64,000 bases of DNA, from the NCBI GenBank assembly GCA_015069205.1, contig SVIZ01000011.1, forward strand, positions 1 through 64,000, read 5' to 3'. Positions within the stretch are counted from its first letter, which is position 1. Each line of letters begins with the position of its first letter. This DNA is from Oscillospiraceae bacterium (GTDB taxonomy: Bacteria; Bacillota; Clostridia; Saccharofermentanales; Saccharofermentanaceae). Below the pieces are notes generated by a model. It was not told the origin of the DNA. It saw nothing but the letters and a program-made list of their open reading frames with translations, and did not search any database. Positions 8,120-16,275 of the stretch are shown piece by piece. The position numbers were made by a program, and so were the translations under genes.

Positions 8120-8852
8120 TGCAAGAGAGATCTTAGATAAGGTTGCAAGCGGCGAGATGACTCCCGAAGAGGCTGAGACTGCTTTAAAGATGAAGCCTTT
8201 TGTCGATCTCGGTTTTGCCAAGCCCGACCTTCACAGAGGCATAAGGCAGGGCATTCCGGAGGTCATCTTCGGCGAAGGCAAGACGCCTGAGCAGATAGAT
8301 AAGATCACGGAAAGTCTTCTTGAAGGCGGAGTCAAGACAGTGCTTATCACAAGACTTTCCCCTGAGAAGGCTGCTGAGCTTAAGACTTCCATCAAGTATT
8401 ACGATGTTGCCCGGATCGGCGCTGCAGGCATAATACCGGAGCCTTCTGCCAAAGGGACCATAGTGGTTGCCACAGGCGGAACATCCGATCTTCCCGTAGC
8501 TGAGGAAGCTGCCGTTACTGCAGAACTTCTGGGCAATAAGGTTACAAGGCTTTACGATGTCGGCGTTGCAGGTATCCACAGACTTCTGTCTCATACAGAA
8601 GAACTGATGGAAGCAAGTGTCGTTATAGCCATTGCCGGCATGGAAGGCGCACTTGCAAGTGTAATCGGAGGTCTTGTCGACTGCCCCGTCATCGCGGTTC
8701 CCACGAGCGTAGGATACGGCGCATCTTTTGATGGGCTCACTGCCTTGCTGGCCATGATGAACTCATGCGCAAGCGGCGTCACTGTAGTTAATATCGACAA
8801 CGGATTCGGTGCCGGCTATTCTGCCAGCATGATCAATCACATCGGAGGTTAA
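8112..8852 (+). CDS. larB: LarB, NaAD carboxylase/hydrolase of nickel-pincer cofactor synthesis
   Basis: A 246-residue protein that carboxylates and hydrolyses nicotinic acid adenine dinucleotide to the pyridinium dicarboxylate mononucleotide, the first step of nickel-pincer cofactor synthesis. The C-terminal two thirds resemble the PurE carboxylase fold (TGGTSDLPVAEEAA at about residue 120, LYDVGVAGIHR at ~150, IAGMEGALASVIGGL at ~178). The N-terminus has the family helix with ASGEMTPEEAE. Its length is normal. It overlaps larE by 8 bases, and larC follows after 4 bases, so the three enzymes are made from one message. Confidence 0.94.
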   Translation: MSDAREILDKVASGEMTPEEAETALKMKPFVDLGFAKPDLHRGIRQGIPEVIFGEGKTPEQIDKITESLLEGGVKTVLITRLSPEKAAELKTSIKYYDVARIGAAGIIPEPSAKGTIVVATGGTSDLPVAEEAAVTAELLGNKVTRLYDVGVAGIHRLLSHTEELMEASVVIAIAGMEGALASVIGGLVDCPVIAVPTSVGYGASFDGLTALLAMMNSCASGVTVVNIDNGFGAGYSASMINHIGG

Positions 8853-8856
8853 CCTG

Positions 8857-10116
8857 ATGAAGACTCTTTATATCGAATGCAATATGGGCGCAGCAGGCGA
8901 CATGCTCCTGGCATCTCTGGCTGAACTTACGGGCGACGTCAAGGCATGTGAAGAAAAGCTTAATTCATTGGGAATCCCCGATGTCACATATAACTTCGAG
9001 AAGTCCGTCAAATGCGGCATCAAAGGCACCCACGCACGTGTTGTCGCACTTGGCGTTGAAGAAGATGAGCACATGCATGAGCACCATCATGATCATGAGG
9101 AGCACGAACATTCACATGAGCACTCCCATGAACATTCTCATGACCACCATCACGAGCATACTCATGAAGAACATACTCACGATCATCATCATGATCACGA
9201 GGGCGAACACCATCACCATCATCACACCCACATGAGTGATATCGAGAACATCATCGGCGGCCTTAACGTTTCTGACAAGGTTAAGCAGGATGCCCTCGCT
9301 GTTTACGGCCTGATCGCCGAAGCTGAGAGCAAGGCTCACGGCAAAGAGATCTCAGAGATCCATTTCCACGAAGTCGGAACGATGGATGCGGTTGCAGATA
9401 TCGTAGGTGTCTGCGTTCTGTTAGAGCAGATCGGCGCTGACAGGATCGTCGTATCACCTCTTGCGACAGGCTACGGCCAGGTCAGATGCGCACACGGCAT
9501 CCTTCCGGTACCCGCACCTGCCACTGCAAGCATAATCGAAGGCATTCCCACATATAGCGGCAACGTTGAAGGAGAGCTCCTCACACCCACGGGCGCGGCG
9601 CTCCTCAAGCATTTTGCTGACAGCTTCGGTCAGAGACCGGTCATGGCGATAGAGAAGACCGGCTACGGCATGGGAAAGAAGGATTTTGCAAAGGCCAACA
9701 TGCTCAGGACCTTTATCGGAAGCTCGGAAGACGAAGGCGATAAGGTAATCGAGTTCAAGTTCAATGTCGATGACATGACCGGTGAAGAGATCGGCTATGC
9801 GACAGGCATTCTCATGCAGGAAGGCGCCCTTGACGTTTTCACGACGCCCATCGGCATGAAGAAAAACCGCCCGGGAATACTTTTCACGATGCTCATAAAG
9901 CCCGAAGACAAGGAAAAGTTCGCAAGACTTGTTTTCGAGAACACCACGACGATAGGTATCAGATATAACGAGATGGACAGGTTCAAGCTCGCAAGGCGCG
10001 AAGAAAAAGTCCTGACAAAATATGGGGAAGTCCGTGTCAAAGTAACCGAAGGATACGGCGTAATTAAGGCAAAACCCGAATATGATGACATATCGGCAAT
10101 AGCAAATCAGGAATAA
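8857..10116 (+). CDS. larC: LarC, nickel insertion enzyme, single uninterrupted frame with His-rich linker
   Basis: A 419-residue CTP-dependent nickel insertase that completes the nickel-pincer cofactor. The N-terminal part starts with CNMGAAGDMLLASL and contains HFHEVGTMDAVADIVG and TPTGAALLKHF. The C-terminal nickel-binding half has FNVDDMTGEEIGYATG. Between residues ~70 and 126 there is a block with more than 25 histidines alternating with E and D, likely to bind or store Ni2+. In Lactiplantibacillus the equivalent product needs a ribosomal frameshift between larC1 and larC2; here the frame is continuous. No larA racemase follows; the next gene is VanW-like. Confidence 0.94.
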   Translation: MKTLYIECNMGAAGDMLLASLAELTGDVKACEEKLNSLGIPDVTYNFEKSVKCGIKGTHARVVALGVEEDEHMHEHHHDHEEHEHSHEHSHEHSHDHHHEHTHEEHTHDHHHDHEGEHHHHHHTHMSDIENIIGGLNVSDKVKQDALAVYGLIAEAESKAHGKEISEIHFHEVGTMDAVADIVGVCVLLEQIGADRIVVSPLATGYGQVRCAHGILPVPAPATASIIEGIPTYSGNVEGELLTPTGAALLKHFADSFGQRPVMAIEKTGYGMGKKDFAKANMLRTFIGSSEDEGDKVIEFKFNVDDMTGEEIGYATGILMQEGALDVFTTPIGMKKNRPGILFTMLIKPEDKEKFARLVFENTTTIGIRYNEMDRFKLARREEKVLTKYGEVRVKVTEGYGVIKAKPEYDDISAIANQE

Positions 10117-10134
10117 TATCTATAATTTATACAG

Positions 10135-10163
10135 TTGAGATTTGAGAAAAGCATGTTTATTAT
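10135..10163 (+). promoter_or_regulatory. Promoter for the VanW-family gene
   Basis: TTGAGA (10135-10140), a 17-bp spacer and TATTAT (10158-10163) lie 53 bp before the ATG at 10216. I see no clear intrinsic terminator between larC and this promoter. Confidence 0.6.
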
Positions 10164-10215
10164 TGAGTGAAGATAAAACTAGCAATTTTCTTTAATAAAT
10201 AGGGGTAGCTACTAA

Positions 10216-12129
10216 ATGAAAAAGACAGCCGATCAGGCACATGAAAACATAAGACCTGCCGCAAGAGCCGGAAACTCAAACGCTCTGGCAAAGGTTGAGC
10301 GCAGAAAGATCGAAGAAGACAGTTCTTTTATTGACTTTTCCAAGGAAAAGCCGGTAAAGAAAGAGACAAAGCCGGCAGATATTCCGGTCAGGCACACCTC
10401 GGCTAAAGAGGGCCCCAAGAAGAAAAAGTCTGCATTGCCCGTAGTTTTTGCTGTTTTAGGCATTCTTGTCGTTGCAGGCGTTATCTTCGGAGTTCTTTAC
10501 TTCAAGAATCCCGGTGAAAATCCCATCGAGAAAGTTTTTGAAGCCCAGATCGAAGTAGTCATGGCAGACGGCACGGTTCAGACCATGAACGCAAATGCCG
10601 CATATGCAGAGCTTGCAACAGATAAGTTCTATCCCGGAACAGTAATCGACGGAGTTGACGTCGGCGGTATGACAAAGCAGGAAGCTTACGAAGCAGTCAT
10701 GAAGAAACTGCCTGCAAATCCTGTTACTGTCGCAATAAAGCTCGACCTCGAAGGAAAGATCCTTACTCCTGATTTCAAGGACGTAACCATTGAATACAAC
10801 ACTGCCGAGATCATTGACGAGGCTTTTGCAAAATACAGACCCGTCAGCGGAGAAGACCTTACGAATCTTGCAGAGTGCTATAACAGCGTCCAGAAGCTCA
10901 AGACCGAGAAGGAAACTTACGAGTCAACTTATACAGTCAAGGTAAACGGCGTAAAAGAAGCAGTTTCCGCTGCTCTCACTCCTTTTGTTGAAGAGTACGC
11001 AACGGTAAAGAACGCTTCCATCGTTGACTTCGATACTGAGACCAGGGAATTCGTCATCGACAAGGAAAAGACAGGTTATGAGATCAACATCGACGGCGCA
11101 GCAAAGGCAGTCGAAGATCTCTTCAGTAAAGGCACATACACAGGCACGGTAAAAGTTCCCACAGTTGTAAAAGAGCCTGAGATCACAGAGGCAATGATCA
11201 ACGAGAACTTCGGTCTGGTAGGTTCCGAGTGGACAGTTACAGATGGTAACTCCAACAGAAACAACAACATCAGCCAGGCATGCGACAACATCAACGGCAC
11301 GATCCTTGAGCCCGGCGAAGTTTTCTCTTTCAACGAAGTAGTTGGTCAGAGAACATACGAAAACGGCTTCCTTACTGCAACGGTCATTGCCGGCGGTCAG
11401 TACGAGCAGGGCCTCGGCGGCGGTATCTGCCAGGTCAGCACGACCCTTTACAACGCAGCTCTCAAGACAGACCTCGAGATCGTGGAGCGTCACAGCCACG
11501 CTTGGCCGTCCGACTATATCTCACCCGGACTTGATGCTACAGTTGACTGGCCTGCATTGGATCTCAAGTTCAAGAATGACACTGATTACCAGATCGTTAT
11601 CTTAGCCTGGTGGGATCCTTCAGATTACACATGCAATGCAGAGATCTACGGCAGGAAGCTCCCTGAAGGCAAGTCCATCGAGACACGTGCAGAGATCGTC
11701 AGCAGAACTCCCGCAGGCGATACGGAGTATGTCGCAGATCCGAGCCTTTCAGTCGGCGAGACAAAGACACTCCGCAACTCTCACGACGGCATTACAGCTT
11801 ATGCTTACAAGGTCTGGTCCGATGCTGACGGCAACGAGATCGACCGCGTATATTACAATTCCACATACTATAATTCATACGGAGCGCGTATCGCGGTAGG
11901 TACTCTGAAACCAGACGGAACATATGCTTCCATTGATACGAGCACAGGTGAATACTTAGAGCCGATCAATACACCGGAACCTACTCCGGACACGACGACA
12001 CCGGAACCTACACCGGATACGACGACGCCTGAGCCGACTCCGGAGATCACACCGCCACCTGAAAATACCGGAACTCCAGAATCACCGGAAAACACAGGAA
12101 CACCTGAGACACCGGAAATTACCCCATAG
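10216..12129 (+). CDS. VanW family cell-wall protein with PT-rich C-terminal tail
   Basis: A 637-residue membrane-anchored protein. Residues 1-75 are cytoplasmic, charged and low-complexity. A single membrane segment spans ~76-97 (LPVVFAVLGILVVAGVIFGV). Residues ~120-330 resemble the putative peptidoglycan-binding domain that precedes VanW, beginning GTVIDGVDVGGMTKQEA. The VanW domain spans ~345-480 with GQRTYENGFL and GGGICQVSTTLYNA. A beta-rich (possibly G5-like) region follows. The last ~50 residues are repeats of PEPTPDTTT and similar units, typical of a wall-spanning spacer. VanW proteins are linked to glycopeptide resistance clusters by name, but their activity is not settled; no other van gene is near. 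Confidence 0.87.
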   Translation: MKKTADQAHENIRPAARAGNSNALAKVERRKIEEDSSFIDFSKEKPVKKETKPADIPVRHTSAKEGPKKKKSALPVVFAVLGILVVAGVIFGVLYFKNPGENPIEKVFEAQIEVVMADGTVQTMNANAAYAELATDKFYPGTVIDGVDVGGMTKQEAYEAVMKKLPANPVTVAIKLDLEGKILTPDFKDVTIEYNTAEIIDEAFAKYRPVSGEDLTNLAECYNSVQKLKTEKETYESTYTVKVNGVKEAVSAALTPFVEEYATVKNASIVDFDTETREFVIDKEKTGYEINIDGAAKAVEDLFSKGTYTGTVKVPTVVKEPEITEAMINENFGLVGSEWTVTDGNSNRNNNISQACDNINGTILEPGEVFSFNEVVGQRTYENGFLTATVIAGGQYEQGLGGGICQVSTTLYNAALKTDLEIVERHSHAWPSDYISPGLDATVDWPALDLKFKNDTDYQIVILAWWDPSDYTCNAEIYGRKLPEGKSIETRAEIVSRTPAGDTEYVADPSLSVGETKTLRNSHDGITAYAYKVWSDADGNEIDRVYYNSTYYNSYGARIAVGTLKPDGTYASIDTSTGEYLEPINTPEPTPDTTTPEPTPDTTTPEPTPEITPPPENTGTPESPENTGTPETPEITP

Positions 12130-12156
12130 GATTTGACGGATAATTAATCAGAAACA

Positions 12157-12190
12157 AAAAGCTCCCGGGAAAGGACTTCCGGGAGCTTTT
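12157..12190. terminator. Bidirectional intrinsic terminator
   Basis: AAAAGCTCCCGG (12157-12168) pairs perfectly with CCGGGAGCTTTT (12179-12190) around a 10-nt loop. With A-runs on one side and T-runs on the other it can stop transcription from the VanW gene and from the minus-strand lipoprotein gene. Confidence 0.85.
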
Positions 12191-12241
12191 CTATTGATTA
12201 ATTAATAACGAAAGAATATCTTCTGTTATTTTATTTAATCC

Positions 12242-13321
12242 TTATACTTCTTTAATGAAGACCATGCCTTCTGCGATATTCTCGTTGTATTCTTCCCAGG
12301 TTACACCGTTGTAGCTGAATACGAAGACACCCTTGTCATTTGTATATTCGACTGTCTCAGTCTCAGGTTCGCCTTCTTCTGTGTATGTGAATACCTTCTT
12401 TGTTCCGTTTTCATAGCTGATAGTCTCTGTGGCGGGATCGTACTTGCCGCACATTGACCAGACTGCCTTTGAGTTGTGAGATGCTGTCCAGATTACCCAG
12501 ATCTGTACGTTTTCGGGATCTTCGGAATCTACTTCAACAGTTACTCTGCCGCTCTTGTATTCGCCGTTGATGTCTGCTGCTGTCTTGGGAGCGGGTTCCG
12601 TAACTTCAACTGAAGGCTGTGTAGCTGCGGGCTCAGTAGGAGCGGCTGCTGTTTCAGTGGGCTTTGCTTCAGTCTCAGAAGGCTTTTCGGTGGGCTTAGG
12701 AGTAGGAGTTGCTGTAGGTTTATTTGTAGGCTTAGGTGTGGGGGTTGCTGTGGGCTCAGAAGGGATTGTCTCGACTACGTCTCCGGGGAAGATCGTTGTG
12801 CATACGTCCTCAACTGAATCGCCGAATCTGAAGACCATTGTGTCTGCCATGTGCTCTTCCAGATCATTCCATGTAACTCCGTCATAGCTGAATACGAATT
12901 CGCCTCTGCCGCTTGTGTAAAGGTACTCTTCGAAAATGACTTCGCCCTTCTCGTTAAGTGTGATCATCTTCTTGATTGCGTTATCGTAGAATACGCTTGT
13001 TGTAGCTTCATTGAAGGTGCCGCTCATTGTCCAGACTGCCTTTGTGTTGTAGCTGTCGCCCCATACTACGGTGATCTCTGCTTCATCAGAACCTTTTGCC
13101 TCAACGCTGACGCAGGCTCTTCCGCCGTAGTAATTGCCGATAAAGTTCATTACGGGATTCTGGCCGTCGTCAGGAGCTATGGTCTCTTTGGCGATTGTCT
13201 CTCTGAACTGGGGCTGTGCTGCTGCCTTTGCCGTGTTCTTCTTTGTTGCGCAGGCTGCGACTGCTATTGCCGTTGCGAGTACTGCTGTGGTACCGAGTAT
13301 TACGTATAAATACTTTTTCAT
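12242..13321 (-). CDS. Lipoprotein with two copies of one domain joined by a PT-rich linker
   Basis: A 359-residue predicted lipoprotein of unknown function. The start is taken at ATG 13321, 8 bases after AAAGGA, not at an ATG 51 bases further upstream. The signal segment ends in AVAAC (lipobox). Two homologous ~105-residue domains follow. The first contains GNYYGGRACVSVEAKG, KAVWTMSGTF and FVFSYDGVTWNDLEEHMAD; the second contains GEYKSGRVTVEVD, KAVWSMCGKY and FVFSYNGVTWEEYNENIAE. Between them lies a ~75-residue linker rich in PTPKPT and TEAKPTE units. The internal duplication is clear by eye. The domain is unknown to me; an extracellular binding role is plausible. Confidence 0.82.
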   Translation of the reverse strand: MKKYLYVILGTTAVLATAIAVAACATKKNTAKAAAQPQFRETIAKETIAPDDGQNPVMNFIGNYYGGRACVSVEAKGSDEAEITVVWGDSYNTKAVWTMSGTFNEATTSVFYDNAIKKMITLNEKGEVIFEEYLYTSGRGEFVFSYDGVTWNDLEEHMADTMVFRFGDSVEDVCTTIFPGDVVETIPSEPTATPTPKPTNKPTATPTPKPTEKPSETEAKPTETAAAPTEPAATQPSVEVTEPAPKTAADINGEYKSGRVTVEVDSEDPENVQIWVIWTASHNSKAVWSMCGKYDPATETISYENGTKKVFTYTEEGEPETETVEYTNDKGVFVFSYNGVTWEEYNENIAEGMVFIKEV

Positions 13322-13525
13322 TTTATTTGTCCTTTCTTGTTTGCCTTCCGGCTTTTTGTTTGATGGCTTCATTTAAACATCTGCCAAAAGTGCTAACAAT
13401 GAGCAATGAACAGGCCTTCCGTCGATTAAGCAACAGTCTTTATCTGATGTGTTGCCGATCGCGAAAAAAATCCTTCTGTCGACAGTCTGAAAAGCAGGCA
13501 GCCAAAAAAAATTTTAATAATCCTA

Positions 13526-13554
13526 TTGACAAGGTGGGTTTAACCGATTATCAT
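13526..13554 (+). promoter_or_regulatory. Promoter of the leader peptide-metY-cysK unit
   Basis: A consensus TTGACA (13526-13531), a 17-bp spacer and TATCAT (13549-13554) would start transcription near 13561, about 30 nt before the leader peptide ATG at 13591 and 170 nt before metY. The upstream stretch 13322-13525 holds no other feature that I can support. Confidence 0.75.
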
Positions 13555-13590
13555 ATGCAAAAATTCATTGAAGAGAGGAGGACGGGAGTT

Positions 13591-13707
13591 ATGTACGACC
13601 GCAAGTTCTATTTTCAGACATTAGTCCGTAATAACTTCCGTTGTGGACGAATGTGTTGTTCTTGTTCAAACAGCCGCTGTTCCGACAGCACAACTATAAC
13701 TATTTGA
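13591..13707 (+). CDS. Cysteine-rich leader peptide upstream of metY
   Basis: A 38-codon reading frame with a perfect AGGAGG (13576-13581) 9 bases before its ATG. Its sequence starts MYDRKFYFQTLVRNNF and then has five cysteines within 13 residues (C18, C22, C23, C25 and C30, in RCGRMCCSCSNSRC). All five use the codon TGT. It ends at TGA 13707, 23 bases before the metY ATG. Cys codons clustered near the end of a short frame in front of cysteine-synthesis genes are what a cysteine-responsive attenuator would look like. A hairpin GCTGT-TCCG-ACAGC (13676-13689) lies just after the cysteine codons. No T-tract follows, so control may be by translational coupling or Rho. The frame is open further upstream (through the promoter), but ATG 13591 has the only good ribosome binding site. 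Confidence 0.72.
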   Translation: MYDRKFYFQTLVRNNFRCGRMCCSCSNSRCSDSTTITI

Positions 13708-13730
13708 ATTAAGAAAGGAAAAACACAATT

Positions 13731-15011
13731 ATGTCCAACTATAAATTTGAAACTCTTCAGCTCCACGTAGGCCAGGAGCAGGCCGATCCTGCATCAGACG
13801 CACGCGCAGTACCGATTTACCAGACAACTTCATACGTATTCCATAACTCAGCACACGCAGAGGCAAGATTCAACCTCTCAGATGCAGGTAACGTATATGG
13901 AAGAATCACAAACTCCACACAGGGCGTTTTCGAAGACAGGATCGCAGCACTTGAAGGCGGCGTTGCAGGTCTTGCAGTAGCTTCCGGTGCATCAGCGATC
14001 ACTTACACCATCCTGGGTCTCGCAGTTAAGGGCGAGCACATCGTAGCCCAGAAGACGATCTACGGCGGTTCAGAGAACCTTCTCGCAAACACACTCCCTC
14101 TTTATGGTATTGATACAACATTGGTTAATATCCATGATCTGGACGAGGTAAAGGCTGCCATCAAGCCCAACACAAAGGCTCTCTACATCGAGACACTCGG
14201 TAACCCTTCTTCAGATATCCCGGATATCGAAGCTCTCGCTAAGATCGCTCACGAGGCAGGCATCCCGCTCGTTATCGACAACACATTCGGTACACCTTAC
14301 CTCATCAGACCTATCGAGTACGGCGCTGATATCGTAGTTCACTCAGCTACAAAGTTCATCGGCGGTCACGGCACAACATTGGGCGGTGTTATCGTTGATT
14401 CGGGTAACTTCGACTGGGCAGCTTCCGGCAAGTATCCCTGGCTCTCAGAACCCAACCCCAGCTATCATGGAATCAAGTTCACAGAGGCAGTCGGCAAGCC
14501 CGCTTTCGCTATCTATGTCAGAACAGTTCTTTTGAGAGACACAGGTGCAGCTATCTCACCTTTCGCTGCATTCCTTCTCCTTCAGGGTACAGAGACATTG
14601 TCTTTGAGAGTTGAGCGTCACGTTGAGAATACAAATAAGGTATTGGAATTCCTTGTAAATCATCCGAAGGTTGCAAAGGTAAACCATCCTTCACTTGCAG
14701 ATCACCCCGATCACGAATTGTTTAAGAAGTATTTCCCCAATGGCGGCGGTTCCATCTTCACATTCGATGTTAAGGGCGGCAAGGAAGAAGCATTCAAGTT
14801 TATCGATAACCTGAAGATCTTCTCACTCCTCGCAAACGTTGCAGATGTTAAGAGCCTTGTAATCCATCCGGCAAGCACAACACATTCACAGCTTTCCGAA
14901 GAGGATCTCGACAGCATCGGCATCCATCAGAGCACGATCCGTCTCTCCATCGGTACAGAGCACATCGATGACATCATCGCTGACCTCGAGAACGGTTTCG
15001 CAGCAATCTGA
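13731..15011 (+). CDS. metY: O-acetylhomoserine aminocarboxypropyltransferase (MetY family)
   Basis: A 426-residue PLP enzyme of the Cys/Met metabolism family. It would convert O-acetylhomoserine and sulfide (or methanethiol) to homocysteine (or methionine). Family signatures include the N-terminal FETLQLHVGQEQ, the YGRITNSTQGVFE block, IDNTFGTPYLIRPIEYGAD and the PLP lysine in HSATKFIGGHGTTLGG (residue ~207). The length of ~426 and the extended C-terminus match O-acetylhomoserine sulfhydrylases rather than shorter cystathionine gamma-synthases. It lies in one transcription unit with a cysteine-rich leader peptide and cysK. Confidence 0.93.
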   Translation: MSNYKFETLQLHVGQEQADPASDARAVPIYQTTSYVFHNSAHAEARFNLSDAGNVYGRITNSTQGVFEDRIAALEGGVAGLAVASGASAITYTILGLAVKGEHIVAQKTIYGGSENLLANTLPLYGIDTTLVNIHDLDEVKAAIKPNTKALYIETLGNPSSDIPDIEALAKIAHEAGIPLVIDNTFGTPYLIRPIEYGADIVVHSATKFIGGHGTTLGGVIVDSGNFDWAASGKYPWLSEPNPSYHGIKFTEAVGKPAFAIYVRTVLLRDTGAAISPFAAFLLLQGTETLSLRVERHVENTNKVLEFLVNHPKVAKVNHPSLADHPDHELFKKYFPNGGGSIFTFDVKGGKEEAFKFIDNLKIFSLLANVADVKSLVIHPASTTHSQLSEEDLDSIGIHQSTIRLSIGTEHIDDIIADLENGFAAI

Positions 15012-15065
15012 TTTCCAAATTAAGCGATATAATACTATTTAGCAGTTACAACAGGAGGACTATCT

Positions 15066-15998
15066 ATGTCTAAGGTTTATACGTCAGCAGACCAGCTTAT
15101 CGGCAAAACACCGCTTCTTGAGCTCACGCATCTCGAAAAGTCTTTGGGACTCGAAGCAAAGCTCGTTGCAAAGCTTGAATATTTCAATCCCGCAGGAAGC
15201 GTTAAGGACCGTATTGCCAAGGCCATCATCGAGGATGCTGAGGCTTCCGGCAGACTTAAGGAAGGCAGCGTCATCATCGAGCCTACAAGCGGAAACACAG
15301 GTATCGGTCTTGCATCCGTTGCAGCTGCTAAAGGATATCGTCTTATCATCACAATGCCTGAGACGATGAGCGTTGAGAGAAGACAGCTTATCAAGGCATA
15401 CGGCGCTGAGCTCGTCCTCACAGAGGGCGCTAAGGGAATGAAGGGCGCAATCGCAAAGGCTGAGGAACTCCAGAAGGAAATCCCTAACAGCATCATTGCA
15501 GGCCAGTTCATCAACCCCGCAAATCCTAAGGCTCACAAAGAGACGACAGGTCCTGAAATCTGGGAAGACACAGACGGCGAAGTTGATATCTTCGTTGCAG
15601 GTGTAGGTACAGGCGGAACAGTTACCGGCGTAGGCGAATACCTGAAGTCACAGAAGGCTTCCGTTAAGGTTGTAGCTGTTGAGCCTGCTGATTCTCCCGT
15701 TCTGAGTAAGGGTACTGCAGGTAGCCACAAGATCCAGGGTATCGGTGCAGGCTTCGTACCTGAAGTTCTCAACACAAGCGTTTACGATGAGGTTATTCCC
15801 GTTACTAACGACGATGCTTTCGCAACAGGCAAGCTCCTGGGCAAGAACGAAGGTGTCCTCGTAGGAATCTCTTCAGGTGCGGCTCTCTGGGCAGCAATCG
15901 AACTCGCTAAGCGTCCCGAGAACAAGGGCAAGACGATCGTAGCTTTGCTCCCTGATACAGGCGACAGATATCTCTCAACACCTCTTTTCGCTGATTAA
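15066..15998 (+). CDS. cysK: Cysteine synthase A (O-acetylserine sulfhydrylase)
   Basis: A 310-residue PLP-dependent beta-replacement enzyme forming cysteine from O-acetylserine and sulfide. The PLP lysine is in [11 protein letters not shown] (residue ~43), the substrate-binding loop is SGNTGIGL (~70-77), and the phosphate-binding loop is [10 protein letters not shown] (~180). The C-terminal [10 protein letters not shown] is typical. Its length is normal. A good AGGAGG precedes the ATG. It follows metY after 54 bp and is closed by an intrinsic terminator at 16038-16070, making a two-enzyme sulfide-assimilation operon. Confidence 0.95.
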   Translation: MSKVYTSADQLIGKTPLLELTHLEKSLGLEAKLVAKLEYFNPAGSVKDRIAKAIIEDAEASGRLKEGSVIIEPTSGNTGIGLASVAAAKGYRLIITMPETMSVERRQLIKAYGAELVLTEGAKGMKGAIAKAEELQKEIPNSIIAGQFINPANPKAHKETTGPEIWEDTDGEVDIFVAGVGTGGTVTGVGEYLKSQKASVKVVAVEPADSPVLSKGTAGSHKIQGIGAGFVPEVLNTSVYDEVIPVTNDDAFATGKLLGKNEGVLVGISSGAALWAAIELAKRPENKGKTIVALLPDTGDRYLSTPLFAD

Positions 15999-16037
15999 TA
16001 GTTGGACGAAAGATAAAAAACTTACATATGCCTCAAT

Positions 16038-16070
16038 CACCCGTTGTCTTTAAGATGGCGGGTGTTTTTA
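16038..16070 (+). terminator. Intrinsic terminator after cysK
   Basis: CACCCG (16038-16043) pairs with CGGGTG (16059-16064), with weaker inner pairing, followed by GTTTTTA. It lies 40 bp after the cysK stop. Confidence 0.75.
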
Positions 16071-16081
16071 TGTTTATGCCC

Positions 16082-16153
16082 GGAGTCCGCAAAAAGGACT
16101 CCTCAAGTATAAAAATCCGGAAATCTTATACTTGGGGACCCGGTTTTCCGGGG
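16082..16153. other. Three tandem hairpins in the cysK/aldo-keto reductase gap
   Basis: Three perfect stems follow one another: GGAGTCC/GGACTCC (16082-16088 with 16096-16102), CAAGTATAA/TTATACTTG (16104-16112 with 16126-16134) and CCCGG/CCGGG (16139-16143 with 16148-16152). AGTATAAAAA recurs at 16106-16115 and 16159-16168. No T-tract follows, so this is not a simple terminator. It may be a structured RNA or a repeat element. Its function is unknown. Confidence 0.6.
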
Positions 16154-16275
16154 TGCGGAGTATAAAAAGGTAAAACCTAAAATTCACAAAATAAGCGGCA
16201 ATCAGACAGAAGTATGTATAATCCCTTTGCTATAATCCAAATATCTTTATCTGAAATTAGTCAGGAGGTGCTGTT

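Noticed and set aside
9070..9235. Tandem CAT/CAC-rich repeats resembling a repeat array
   Set aside because: They are His/Glu/Asp codons inside larC, in frame and without spacers. They are not CRISPR or an intergenic repeat.
11960..12125. Tandem repeats near 11960-12125
   Set aside because: They encode the PEPTPDTTT-type tail of the VanW-family protein and are a low-complexity protein repeat.
13216..13707. A long plus-strand frame of 163 codons ending at the leader peptide stop
   Set aside because: Its first part is antisense to the lipoprotein signal region, it lacks a ribosome binding site, and a strong promoter lies within it at 13526-13554. Only the last 38 codons are supported.
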